NCBI GenBank assembly: GCA_938075305.1
Contig: CALJGV010000024.1
Location: 19,824-83,823 of the forward strand
Reading direction: 5' to 3'
DNA length: 64,000 nucleotides
Source: an uncultured bacterium
GTDB taxonomy: Bacteria > Planctomycetota > UBA1135 > GCA-002686595
Positions within the stretch are counted from its first letter, which is position 1. Each line of letters starts with the position of its first letter. The position numbers and the translations under genes are program-made. Of this stretch, positions 26,939 through 36,200 are shown in pieces. Below the pieces are notes generated by a model, which was not told where the DNA came from, searched no databases, and saw only the letters and a list, made by a program, of their open reading frames with translations.

Positions 26939-29095
26939 TCACCGGTCCTGGGGCGGCTCACCCTCCAGGCGGAACCACTCCTCCGGGGCGAAAGCCCCCG
27001 CCGTGACCGAGGTCAACTCGAGCTTGACCATTCCGATCATGGGGTTCGCGAGCTGGACCTCGACGCGTTCGGGGAGCTGCATTCCCTCGACGTCGCGGAA
27101 GCTTCGGAACGTGGTCTCTCGCCCGAGGCGGGCACCCCCCGGGATCACGGCCACGTCGTCGACCCGTCCGACCTCTCCGGCCCCGTCCTTGACGTAGAAG
27201 GTCGGCGCCGGGCCTGAGGTGTCTCCGCCGCGCACCAGCAGCACGGCATCATCTCCCGCCTCGATTCGCTGCACCACGTGGACCCCGGGGAAGGCCTCCC
27301 TCCAATCCCCGAACCGGACCTGGAGCGCCTCCCCCGTGAGCTGCGCGCTCCGCACCGCGTCCGCCACCGCGCGCGGCGCGGCGCTCGACTCGGTCCAGAC
27401 CTGTTCGCCATCGAAGGCGCCGCGCTCGAATTCCTCCCCCATGGACTCCTCGAACCACCAGCGGTTGGGCCACGCCATCAAGAAGGCCGAGGTGCCCTCG
27501 CGCTTGAGCTTCGGTATCGAGAGAGTCTGCTCCAGACGCACAGAGCCCACGGCCTCGAGGCGGTCCATACGGTGGAAGGCCTGCACCTGCTCACAGACCT
27601 GGTCGATGGAGGGCAGGTCCTCGGCGGGCGTGAACTTGAACTCCTGGTGGTCTCCGATGTGGTAGCCCGTGACGATGCCCCTTGGATCGCGATCGAAAGA
27701 GATCACGTTGGCGGGGCTCGGCTTCAGCTTCCAGCGGTCGTCTCCCACGTAGACCAGGGGCACCACCGCGCGACCGAGGATCTCGAGGGCGAGCCCGTCC
27801 CCGTCGCGAATGATCGCCCGGTAGCGATCCCCCTCCCCTTCGAAGTAGTAGCCGAGGTACGGCTCGAGGGGCGGCGCCGCCTGGATCGGATCGTAGGGCA
27901 CGCCGAGGAGCAGCTCCCCGAGCACCTCCTCCAGGCGCAGCCCGGTCACGTTGCCGCGTGACTGGGTGAAGTACAGAACGATGGTCTTCTCCTCGGGGAA
28001 CGCCCAGGCGTAGGTCCCGTCGGAGCCCGTGTGCCCGAAGGCCACGACGTCGCGCTCGCCCTCCTGCTCGGCGGGCGTCGTCCAGAGCTGCATGAGCGAC
28101 CCGTAGGCCGTGGCAGCCCCCGGGAGCCCGGTGGGGCCCACCATGGGGTGTGGGCCGGGAGCGGTGATCCGTCGGACCGAGCTGGACCTGAGCAGTCGGC
28201 CTCCGGGCCCGCGTCCACGGGCCATGAGCATGTCGAGGAACCGCGCGTAGTCCTCGAGGGTCGAGTACAGCGCCTGCGACCCGAGGAACACCGGGAAGAG
28301 CGGCCCATCGCTCGGCGCCCAGTACCGATTCCAGTGACCGGCGTTGCCGGCGTACTTCGAGACGCTGCGCTCCAGGAGCGGGCTCTCCGGCGTGAGCAAG
28401 CAGAGGCTCTCGTCCATGCCCAGGGGATCGAGGATCCGGGCCTGGATGAACGCCTCCGCCGGCTGACCGCTCACGATCTCGATCAGCGCGGTGAGCGTGT
28501 CCGTCCCCTGATCGCTGTACCCGAACCCCGTCCCGGGCTCGAACTCCAGCTGCGACGCTCCGCCGAGGTCCGCCACCGCCCGCACGCTCGTCAGCTCGCG
28601 CGGGTTCGCGGTCATGATCTCCGACATGGGCAGGCCGCTGGTGTGCTGCAGGAGCTGCTGTACGGTGATGTCCCGCTTGCCCTCGACGTCGAACGCCGGG
28701 AGGTACTCCGCGACCCGATCCCTGAGCTTGAGCGACCGGTCCTCCACCAGCTGGTGGATCGCGACCCCCACCAGTGGCTTGGTCATGGACCGCACGCAGA
28801 AGAGCGACCCAACCTCCATGGGAAGGGCCCCCTCGCGGTCCCTCCAACCGTGCGCGCTGTGCAGGACGGTACGTCCGTTGCGGATCACCATCAGCTCGGC
28901 CCCAACCACCTCTTCCTCCGCGACCAGCCGAGCCACGAGGGCATCGAGGGACTCGAGCCCCTCGGGTGAGAGCCCCTCCGCGAGGGCACTGGAGACCGGG
29001 AAGCGAGCCTCCTCGGCCTGGACCTGGGGCGCGGCGGCGAGAGATGAGACGAGGAGAGCTGCCGCGGAGAGGGCTGCGAGGAGGCGATCGTGCAT
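26939..29095 (-). CDS. Secreted beta-lactamase-fold serine hydrolase with C-terminal LolA-like domain
   Basis: The product has 718 residues. The ATG at 29095 is chosen because MHDRLLAALSAAALLVSSLAAAPQVQA is a signal peptide. Residues about 40-400 are a class C beta-lactamase/DD-peptidase fold: Ser103-Met-Thr-Lys106 (SxxK), Tyr193-Ser-Asp195 where Tyr-x-Asn is usual, and a later HTGSDG motif. Such proteins are mostly esterases or D-aminopeptidases rather than antibiotic-degrading enzymes. From about residue 490 a second beta-rich domain follows (SVRLEQTLSIPKLKREGTSAFLMAWPNRWWFEE, YVKDGAGEVGRVDDV) that resembles a LolA-like lipid-binding half-barrel. The pairing suggests a lipid-type ester substrate, by inference. 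Confidence 0.8.
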   Translation of the reverse strand: MHDRLLAALSAAALLVSSLAAAPQVQAEEARFPVSSALAEGLSPEGLESLDALVARLVAEEEVVGAELMVIRNGRTVLHSAHGWRDREGALPMEVGSLFCVRSMTKPLVGVAIHQLVEDRSLKLRDRVAEYLPAFDVEGKRDITVQQLLQHTSGLPMSEIMTANPRELTSVRAVADLGGASQLEFEPGTGFGYSDQGTDTLTALIEIVSGQPAEAFIQARILDPLGMDESLCLLTPESPLLERSVSKYAGNAGHWNRYWAPSDGPLFPVFLGSQALYSTLEDYARFLDMLMARGRGPGGRLLRSSSVRRITAPGPHPMVGPTGLPGAATAYGSLMQLWTTPAEQEGERDVVAFGHTGSDGTYAWAFPEEKTIVLYFTQSRGNVTGLRLEEVLGELLLGVPYDPIQAAPPLEPYLGYYFEGEGDRYRAIIRDGDGLALEILGRAVVPLVYVGDDRWKLKPSPANVISFDRDPRGIVTGYHIGDHQEFKFTPAEDLPSIDQVCEQVQAFHRMDRLEAVGSVRLEQTLSIPKLKREGTSAFLMAWPNRWWFEESMGEEFERGAFDGEQVWTESSAAPRAVADAVRSAQLTGEALQVRFGDWREAFPGVHVVQRIEAGDDAVLLVRGGDTSGPAPTFYVKDGAGEVGRVDDVAVIPGGARLGRETTFRSFRDVEGMQLPERVEVQLANPMIGMVKLELTSVTAGAFAPEEWFRLEGEPPQDR

Positions 29096-29333
29096 GGGAA
29101 GGGGCGCGGAATGCGGCGGAACCGCGGGGGAAGAGCCCTCGAGCAAACAGCGGGGCACTGGGGTGAGCCGCGGGCGATGCCGGAGTATTGCAGGAGCGAG
29201 GCCGCCGAGGGGGGGGATAGCTGGATGGGAAGGGACCCCTGCGGCTTTCATCCGCGCGCCCGATTCGCTGGCGCTTCACCCCGCCGCCCCCCCCTGTTCT
29301 CCGCGTCCTCGAGTCCGGGGCGGCGGCCCCGAG

Positions 29334-30083
29334 CTAGGCGCCTGATCCCACCGGTAGATCCACGAGCACCGGTCCTGGGCCGGGGAGGGCGGCCACCCCG
29401 AGCGCCCCGCGGAGCACCGCGCGCTGCCGCTCCGCATCGCCGGGTGTGTCCAGGGGGTAGCCGTGGGCGAAGGGCACGCAGAGAGACCTCGGCGGCCGGA
29501 CCTTCTCCGCCACGCTGCGCAGGAGCTGGAGCGCCACGGTGACGATGCCGTGCCGTTCGAGCTCGGCGGCGACCAGACCCACGGTCTGGTTGCACATGGG
29601 TCAGACGGGTACCAGCAGCGCCACGTCCACCTGGTCCTCGACGAACCGGTCCGCGATCTCGGGGGCGGTCTCCTTCACCAGCCGCCCCGTCGCGGTGATG
29701 GCCCCCATACAGGACGCATGGCGCGGCGCCACCGCCCCGACCTCCCCCGCCGCCGCCAGCTCGCGCAGCCTCGCCAGGGGAAAGACGAGCTCGGGGTCCG
29801 AGTTCATCCCGCCATGGTCGAACGAGTCGGAGCGGTGCCCGTCGATGAGCGCGGCCCCGTCCGCGTCGGATGGGATGCTGCGCCACGTACTGTCGCCCCC
29901 GCGCAGGGTTCCGTCGAAGGGCGTCATCCCGGGGAGGACCAACCCGGCGCTGGAGACGAGCCCGACCTTGCACTCCTCGATGGGCCGAGCCAGCGCCGCG
30001 AACGGGACTGGATCGATCCGCCGCCACCGGTAGCCCCGGAGGAAGACCCGGACCGGAAGGGAGAGCTCGGAGGCGGTCGCCAT
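29334..30083 (-). CDS. GrdB-like selenoprotein (glycine/sarcosine/betaine/D-proline reductase selenoprotein B family), UGA = Sec161
   Basis: A single frame of 249 residues is interrupted by one TGA (29601-29603). Reading it as selenocysteine gives LLVPV-U-PMCNQTVGLVAAELERHGI, the UxxC redox motif and following helix of the selenoprotein B family, with Sec161 and Cys164. The N-terminal half (FLRGYRWRRIDPVPFAALARPIEECKVGLVSSAGLVLPG) and the middle (RHASCMGAITATGRLVKETAPEIADRFVEDQVDVALL) also fit that family. The true amino-acid reductases work in clostridial Stickland-type complexes. Short stand-alone homologues like this one have no settled substrate. A bSECIS-like hairpin follows the UGA. The gene is divergent from the SmtB-like operon. 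Confidence 0.85.
29572..29590 (-). promoter_or_regulatory. bSECIS-like hairpin after in-frame UGA of GrdB-like gene
   Basis: On the minus strand the 10 nt after UGA are unpaired. They are followed by a perfect 8-bp stem, ACCAGACC with GGUCUGGU, closed by the triloop GUG. The loop occupies +19 to +21 after the UGA. Bacterial SECIS elements place a short stem about 11 nt after the UGA and expose G and U in the apical loop for SelB, which this fits. Confidence 0.75.
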
Positions 30084-30395
30084 TCCGCGAGCCTAGCAGG
30101 CCCCCTCCCGGTCACCTCAGGTGGCGAGCGAGGTCGACGTCCACCTCGCTGAGCTCCGCGCAGCTTCCACGGTGACACCTGGCCAGCGGCACTGGGGTGC
30201 AGCGGGCAGCGGCGGCGGACGGGACCGGATCGTGGGGCGGGAAGCGCAGGCCAAATCGGGGCTCATCAGGCCCCACGCGCGCCCGCCCAAGCCTTTTGCC
30301 TGCAGATGCTTGTGCGCCTCAGAAGCCCCCTTGGGGAGAAGTCCGAGGTCCGTACTCGACGCCACAGTTCATCGATTGATAGATTGTATTAGCCA
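30084..30395. other. Divergent intergenic region between GrdB-like and SmtB-like genes
   Basis: These 312 bases separate divergent genes. Most is GC-rich and featureless to my reading. The last 30 bases before the repressor ATG are markedly AT-rich and are annotated separately. Confidence 0.55.
30366..30395 (+). promoter_or_regulatory. AT-rich promoter/operator region of SmtB-like operon
   Basis: The stretch is AT-rich in a GC-rich genome, with an imperfect dyad around ATCGAT (30371-30376) and TTGTATTA just before the ATG. SmtB/ArsR repressors bind imperfect 12-2-12 palindromes overlapping their own promoter, so this is the likely operator. The exact half-sites are uncertain. Confidence 0.4.
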
Positions 30396-30740
30396 ATGAG
30401 CGAGTCCCTCGACTGCAATCACGACTCCACGGCGTTTCCCGCGGTCTCCCCGGAAGGGGTGCTCGAGCGGGCGGCGGCCATCCTCCGCGCGGCGGGGGAC
30501 CCTGGTCGACTGCGCCTCCTGGAGCTCCTCCGCTCGGGGGAACGCTGCGTCACGGAGCTCGCCGACTTCACGGGCGACTCGCTGTCCACCATCTCGGCCA
30601 GGCTGCGCGTGCTCCGGAGCGAGCGCCTCCTGACCCGCAGACGCGAGGGCAAGCACCAGTACTACTCCCTCGCCGACCACCACATCGACGAGCTACTCCA
30701 GGGCGTGTTCGAGCACGCCGCAGAAGAGGAATCCAAGTGA
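30396..30740 (+). CDS. ArsR/SmtB-family metal-sensing repressor with complete alpha5 zinc site
   Basis: The product has 114 residues. Winged-helix repressor features are clear: GDPGRLRLLELLRSGERCVTELADFTGDSLSTISARLRVLRSERLLTRRREGKHQYYSL. The C-terminal helix DHHIDELLQGVFEHAAEE carries Asp94, His96, His107 and Glu110. Their spacing (2, 11, 3) is exactly that of the SmtB alpha5 zinc site. A Cys-containing alpha3 position (ERCVTEL) is also present, with only one Cys where CVC is usual in Cd/As sensors, so zinc is the likely inducer. The stop overlaps the start of the His-rich gene by 4 nt, indicating an autoregulated operon. Confidence 0.9.
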   Translation: MSESLDCNHDSTAFPAVSPEGVLERAAAILRAAGDPGRLRLLELLRSGERCVTELADFTGDSLSTISARLRVLRSERLLTRRREGKHQYYSLADHHIDELLQGVFEHAAEEESK

Positions 30741-31081
30741 ACTGCAACAAGCACGAGAACCACGATCACGCCCACGGGCCGAACTGCGGGCACACCGGCG
30801 TCAAGCACGGGGATCACGTGGACTACCTCCACGACGGTCACATGCACCACCCCCACGACGGCCACGTGGACGAACACAGCATCGATGTGACCGCCCAGAA
30901 CCCCGCCGACTGCACCCCCGAGCACTCGTGCGGCACTCACGATGCAGCCCATGTGCACGGGCCCGGCTGCGGACATGAGGCGGTCCCCCACGGCGATCAT
31001 GTGGACTACCTGGTCGACGGTCACCTGCACCACCCGCACGGGGACCACTGCGACAACCACGGGCCACTCGAACTGGTCTGA
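30737..31081 (+). CDS. Histidine-rich two-repeat metal-binding protein
   Basis: The product has 114 residues with about 29 His and several Cys. Two imperfect copies of one unit follow each other: HAHGPNCGHTGVKHGDHVDYLHDGHMHHPHDGHVDEH and HVHGPGCGHEAVPHGDHVDYLVDGHLHHPHGDHCDNH. No signal peptide is present, so it is probably a cytoplasmic metal buffer or chaperone. Small proteins with the same HGDHVDYL-DGHLHHPH phrase occur widely but have no proven function. Co-transcription with an SmtB-type repressor (overlapping stop/start) argues for zinc binding under excess. A perfect 13-bp hairpin follows. Confidence 0.85.
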   Translation: MNCNKHENHDHAHGPNCGHTGVKHGDHVDYLHDGHMHHPHDGHVDEHSIDVTAQNPADCTPEHSCGTHDAAHVHGPGCGHEAVPHGDHVDYLVDGHLHHPHGDHCDNHGPLELV

Positions 31082-31103
31082 GCACCGCCCCCAGCGGCGA
31101 ACG

Positions 31104-31146
31104 GAACCGGCGCGCCTCCTCCTGAGCGGAGAGGGCGCGCCGGTTC
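31104..31146 (+). terminator. Strong terminator hairpin after metal-response operon
   Basis: A perfect 13-bp inverted repeat (31104-31116 with 31134-31146) with a 17-nt loop lies 22 nt after the stop of the His-rich gene. It may act on both strands, since the remnant gene on the minus strand ends just beyond it. Confidence 0.7.
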
Positions 31147-31192
31147 ATCATGCCCCTCGGCCCAGCCCTGCGACCGGACCGTGGGCGCCCGG

Positions 31193-31300
31193 TCAGAGGG
31201 ACTCGATGGCCTCGTCCAAAGGGCCGGGGTCGAAGAAGTGCATGAACGTGGCGATCTTCCCATCCCGCCACGACATGTACATCTGAACCGGGTACTCGAG
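31193..31300 (-). pseudogene. Possible remnant of SnoaL/NTF2-like protein (C-terminal end)
   Basis: Reading the minus strand gives AKLEYPVQMYMSWRDGKIATFMHFFDPGPLDEAIESL followed by a stop. The W-DGKI--F--F-D pattern is the usual C-terminal strand of SnoaL/NTF2-like proteins. No open frame carries the N-terminal part upstream, and the homology-like sequence stops near 31300. This suggests a truncated gene. It is a short match judged by eye. Confidence 0.35.
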
Positions 31301-31306
31301 CTTGGC

Positions 31307-31405
31307 TGCGGCGGCGATCGGGCTCGCGGGGCTGCGCTTGGTCCTGATGCCCTTCCTCGCCTACCTCGGGCTCGCGGCCCCCTGGCCATGCGAGCGGAAG
31401 CCAAG
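31307..31405 (+). pseudogene. Possible remnant of a membrane-protein gene
   Basis: The plus strand reads AAIGLAGLRLVLMPFLAYLGLAAPWPCERK, resembling the first membrane helix of CDP-alcohol phosphatidyltransferases (LRLVLMPFLAYL). It abuts the SnoaL-like remnant and runs into the end of the lipoprotein gene. No complete frame exists. The two fragments back to back suggest a deletion scar. Confidence 0.25.
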
Positions 31406-31410
31406 GCTCC

Positions 31411-32355
31411 CTAGGGGACATCGACGCGAGGGATCGCAGACGGCCTGGCTCCATCCACCGGATAGGCAAACGTGAGCGGCTGCTGGAGCTGGTGGAAGCG
31501 CGGGTCGTCCATGGCCGCCCAGAGCTCCTCTCCGAGCCGGGCCTCCAGCTCGGCCCGGTCCCGCGGGAAGCCGATGCCAAGCCAGCCGGGATCCATGCCC
31601 GCGCGCATCACCGCCACCTGCTGGTAGAACTCGACGGCGTCACAGCTGGGGTCGCTGCAGTCACCGGGGATCTCGGCCGGGCTCCCGGGGCAGTCGTTCT
31701 CGGGGTGCTGCCAGAACGTGCAGCGCGCGCGCTCGGTCTCGCGCCCCAGCACCGAGGTCCAGTCGTCGACGCCGAAGACCTCCGGATACACGGCGCTGAA
31801 GCCGAACTGCGTCATGAAGTGGTGGACCTCCTCCACCATGACCGCGCGGCCGCGGCGGTCCGGCTCGGGGCCCGAGACCTCCATCCACCACTCGGGGATG
31901 ATGATGTCGTAGCCGAGGTCCTCCATGAGCCGCGGCAGCTGCTCCTCCTCCCAGCGCTCCGGGTCCATGGGCATGGCCAGCCACGCCACGTCGCGGCGCG
32001 CGAGGGTCGCCGCCACCGCCGGGTCGTCCGCCACACCGTCCATGTCCTGGTCCAGCATCTCGGCGAGGATCGCCGCGGCCTGCTCGACGTAGCCCAGGGG
32101 CATCGCCTCGTCCGCGGCGAGCAACACCCCGAAGGGCATCGCCACGGTCGTCATGCCCGCATCGATCAGCGCCGCGCGTTCCCGGTCGAGGAGCCCCAGG
32201 GATAGGTCGTCCGCGAACGTGATCCGCACCTGCCCGGACTCTCCGCCCAGCGTGGCGACAGCACCTGACGGAGCGGGTTCAGAGACACAGCCAGAGAGGG
32301 TGCCGAGGAGGAGCGCTCGAGTGAGCCGCAGGGTGATCGATCCAGGAGAGGTCAT
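31411..32355 (-). CDS. Lipoprotein of unknown function
   Basis: The product has 314 residues. A lipoprotein signal (TRALLLGTLSGC, lipobox LSGC) is clear. The mature part has an EF-hand-like loop (LDQDMDGVADDP) and a striking VMVEEVHHFMTQFGFSAVYP segment with adjacent Glu and His residues that could bind metal. Four Cys in its second half (CTFWQHPENDC, GDCSDPSC) may form disulfides. I do not recognise the family. The gene is divergent from the GPP34 gene, with about 146 nt between the starts. Confidence 0.7.
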   Translation of the reverse strand: MTSPGSITLRLTRALLLGTLSGCVSEPAPSGAVATLGGESGQVRITFADDLSLGLLDRERAALIDAGMTTVAMPFGVLLAADEAMPLGYVEQAAAILAEMLDQDMDGVADDPAVAATLARRDVAWLAMPMDPERWEEEQLPRLMEDLGYDIIIPEWWMEVSGPEPDRRGRAVMVEEVHHFMTQFGFSAVYPEVFGVDDWTSVLGRETERARCTFWQHPENDCPGSPAEIPGDCSDPSCDAVEFYQQVAVMRAGMDPGWLGIGFPRDRAELEARLGEELWAAMDDPRFHQLQQPLTFAYPVDGARPSAIPRVDVP

Positions 32356-32501
32356 CTTTGGTCAGGAGGCTCGCGCGCCTTCCCCGAGGGTACCCGTTCG
32401 CCGGCACCCTCGATGCAGCGCAAGAATGCAGGAGCGGACAGCGCTCCTCCCTTTACTTTGAATGGCCCGACCTGACGGCCGTAGAGGCCGCGCCACGCTC
32501 C

Positions 32502-33185
32502 ATGACCATGAACGAAACGCCGCCGCTACGAATCTACGAGAAGGCCCTCCTCCTGATCCTAAAGGACCGCGAGGGGACGATCGGAATCAGCTCGAGCGAC
32601 TACGCCCTCGCGGGCGCTCTCCTCTCGGACCTCTTCCTGTCGGGACGGCTGACCACCGAGGGGAGACGCCACACCGTCCACCTGACCGACGGTCGCCCGA
32701 TCGGAGACGAGCTACTGGACGAGTGCTTGAGCCTGATCCAGGCGTCGCCGAAGCCGATCGCCGCTCAGCGCTGGATCACCAAGCTCGCAGCCCTGCGGGA
32801 TCTCCGTCACCGGATCGCACGCCAGCTGTGCCGGCGCGGCATCCTGCGAGAGGACGAGGGAAAGGTTCTCCTGTTCTTCTCCCGGAGGATCTACCCCGAG
32901 CTGGACCCCGGCCCCGAGGCAGCGCTCGTGTCCGAGCTCAGGGATGCCATCTTCACCGACACCGAGGAGATCTCGCCCCACACCGTGGCCTTGGTCGCCC
33001 TGGGCAACGCAGTCGGGCTCCTGGGTGCCACCTTCTCCCACCGCGAACTCCACGGCCGCAAAGCACGGCTGGAGGCTATCGCGCGCGGCGAGGTGGGGAC
33101 CGCCGCGGCGGCGGCAGCTGCGGCCCATCAGGCCCTGCAGGCGGCCCTGATCGTGTCGGTCATCGTCCCCACCATCGTCAGCTGA
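32502..33185 (+). CDS. GPP34 (Golgi phosphoprotein 3-like) family protein
   Basis: The product has 227 residues, all predicted alpha-helical and cytoplasmic. ATGs at 32502 and 32508 are both possible; the frame upstream is not protein-like. The pattern LRIYEKALLLILKDREGTIG...YALAGALLSDLFLSGRLTTEG...VHLTDGRPIGDELLDECLSLI, then LCRRGILREDEGKVLLFFSRRIYPELDPGPEAALVSELRDAIF, is typical of GPP34. Eukaryotic GOLPH3 binds phosphatidylinositol-4-phosphate, but bacterial members have no established role. An Ala-rich run (AAAAAAAA) and a hydrophobic end (ALIVSVIVPTIVS) close the protein. Confidence 0.85.
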   Translation: MTMNETPPLRIYEKALLLILKDREGTIGISSSDYALAGALLSDLFLSGRLTTEGRRHTVHLTDGRPIGDELLDECLSLIQASPKPIAAQRWITKLAALRDLRHRIARQLCRRGILREDEGKVLLFFSRRIYPELDPGPEAALVSELRDAIFTDTEEISPHTVALVALGNAVGLLGATFSHRELHGRKARLEAIARGEVGTAAAAAAAAHQALQAALIVSVIVPTIVS

Positions 33186-33267
33186 GAGAGGAGGAGCGGA
33201 GAGGCAAGGTGCGCCTCGCCGGGCCCAACTGCGGCGGCACGGGTCCTGGAACAATGCCTATCATCGG

Positions 33268-36200
33268 GTGTACCGACGCCCGGCTCCCATGCTCTGTACC
33301 CTCCTGCTCCTCGCGCACCCATCGTCGACCACGCTGGCGCCGCAGGGGGACCTTGACCTCTTCAGGGCCGAGGTCGCCCCCATCCTGGAGGCCCACTGCC
33401 TGGCGTGCCACGGCGAGGACACCCGGAAGGGCGGAGTCGCGTTCACGGACAACGAGCGACCCGAGGGGCTGGTCGAGGCAGGGCACCCGGAGGCGAGCCT
33501 GCTGATGGAGCTGGTGAGCGGCCCCGAGCCGCAGATGCCCATGAAGGCGCCGCCGCTCTCCGAGGCCGAGGTGGCGTCCCTGCGCCGTTGGATCGAGGCC
33601 GGCGCCCCGTGGAGCCCTGGCGTCATCGGCGCGGAAGGCGGCGACAAGGCCTGGTGGTCTCTCCAGCCGGTCACCGAGCCTTCGCTGCCGGAGCTTCCCG
33701 AGGCCTGGCGCGGGTGGGTGCGGAAGCCGGTCGACGCCTTCATCCTGGCGACGCTGCTCGAGGCCGGCCTCACCCCCTCCAGGGAGGCGAATCGCCGGAC
33801 CCTGCTCCGCCGCCTTCACCTCGACCTGGTAGGGCTCCCTCCCACGCCCGAGGACATGCAGCGCTTCCTGTACGACCCCTCGCCCCAGGCCTACGAGCTG
33901 GAGGTGGAGCGCCTGCTCGCGTCACCCCGCTACGGCGAACGCTGGGCCCGGCACTGGCTCGACGTCGTCCACTACGCCGACACCCACGGGTACGACAAGG
34001 ACAAGCCCCGCCGCCACGCGTGGCCCTACCGGGACTGGGTGATCGACGCCCTCAACGAAGACCTCTCCTGGTCGCGGTTCATCGAGGCGCAGCTCGCCGG
34101 CGACGTGCTCCCGGACGCGCCCCCCTCGGCGGTCGCCGCCACGGGCATGCTGGCCGCCGGGCCCTGGGACTTCGTGGGGCACGTGGAGCTCCGCGAGGGC
34201 ACCGTCGACAAGCAGAAGACGCGTAACCTCGACCGGGACGACGTGGTGAAGAACGTCTTCGGCGCCTTCCAGAGCCTGACGGTCCACTGCGCCCGCTGCC
34301 ACGACCACAAGTTCGACCCCATCTCCCAGGCGGACTACTACAACGCCCAGGCGGTCTTCGCCGGGGTGGAGCGCGCGGACCGCGAGTACGACGCGGACCC
34401 GGAGATCGGGGCACGGCGCGAGGCCCTCGGGGGCGAGCGCACCTCCCTCGCGGCCGCGCTCGCCTCGGCCGAAGAGGCCCTCGCGCGCCGGATCGCGGAG
34501 GACCCGAGCCCCGAGTTCTCCGGGCTCCGGGAGGAGCGCGAGGCCCTCGCCGCGTCGGTCGAGGCCCCGGACCGCTCGGGCTCCATGGGCTACCACAGCG
34601 CCCTGGAGGCCTCGGCCGACCACGAGAAGTGGGTGCGCGTCGACCTCGGCGCGCCGCACCCTATCGACCGCGTGACCGTGTATCCCTGCGACGAGGTCTT
34701 CGGTGACCACGACGGCGCAGGCTTCGGGCTGCCAGCGGCCTTCACCGTGCGCCTCGGTACGGATGACACCTGGGAGACCCTCGGCACCTGGCGTGCGAGC
34801 GACGCGCCCGGCCGCCACGGCAACCGCCCGATCACGCTCGAGGTCGCCGCCGCCCCCGAGGCCCATGCCGACGTCACCGATCGCCCCCTCGCCCGCTTCG
34901 TGGAGGTGCGCGTCCCGCGGCTCTGGAAGCGCACGGACCAGCACTGCTTCGCCCTCGCCGAGCTCGAGGTGTGGTCGGACGGAGAGAACGTGGCCGCCGG
35001 CGCCGAGGTGACCGCCGCCGACACCATCGAGGCGGGCGCGCGCTGGGGCCGGCGCATGCTGGTGGACGGCGCCTTCCCTTGGTCCCCCGCCATGGCGCGC
35101 CTCGACGACGCCGAGCGCCGGTGGCACGCCGCCGCTGCGCGGCTAGAGGCGGCCGCTGAGCGCGAGGCCCGCGCCCGCCGGACCGCGCGCCTCGCCGACG
35201 TGGACGCCGCCCTCGCGGCGCTCCCCGCCCGGAGCCGCGTGTACGCCCCCACCGCCAGCTTCAACGCCCAGGGCGCCTTCACCCCGCCCCCCGGCGGCGC
35301 TCCCCGGCCGATCCACCGCCTCGAGCGCGGGGACGTCACGCAGCCGGCCGAGCCCAGCGCTCCCGGCGCGGTGGCCGCCGTGGGCCACGCGCCCGCGTCC
35401 TTCGCAGGCGCCGGCGACATGGCCGACGAGGGCCAGCGCCGCCTCGCCCTCGCCCGCTGGATCGCCCACCCCGAGAACCCCCTCACCTGGCGCTCGGCGG
35501 TGAACCGCGCCTGGCACCTCCACTTCGGCCGGGGCCTCGTGGGCACCCCGAACGACTTCGGTCGCATGGGCGAGCGGCCCAGCCACCCCGAGCTCCTCGA
35601 CTTCCTCGCCGCCCGCTTCCGAGATGGCGGCGGCTCCCTCAAGAATCTGCACCGCGAGCTCGTCAACAGCGCCACCTACCGCCAGGACTCCACCCACCGC
35701 CCGGACGCCGCGGCCGTGGATAGCGGCAACCGCCTCCTGTGGCGGGCGAACCGCCGGCGCCTGGAGGCGGAGGCCCTGCGGGACGCAGTCCTGTCAGTGT
35801 CGGGCGAGCTCGACCTCACCCAGGGCGGCCCGGGCTTCGAGCTCTTCCGCTTCGAGGACGACCACTCCCCGCGCTACCTCTACGCCGAGGCCGACCCCGA
35901 CGCGCCAGGGACCCAGCGGCGCAGCGTCTACCGCTTCGTGGTCCGCTCCGCCCCCGATCCCTGGATGAGCGCGTTCGACTGCGCGGACCCGTCGAACAGC
36001 ACGCCGGTCCGTTCGGACACCACCACGCCCCAGCAGGCCCTGGCGCTCCTCAACGACCGCTTCATGCTCGCCCAGGCGCGCCACCTCGCGTGGCGGGTCG
36101 AGACCGAACTCGCGGGGATGGACTCCGTACGGCGGGCCGCGTGGCTCGTCTGGCAACGGCCCCCCACCCAGGGGGAGCACGCGCTGCTCACCGCCCACGC

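Noticed and set aside
29334..29597. Separate 87-residue gene after the GrdB-like stop
   Set aside because: Its first Met is the M of the UPMC motif, two codons after the TGA in the same frame. It is the C-terminal part of one selenoprotein.
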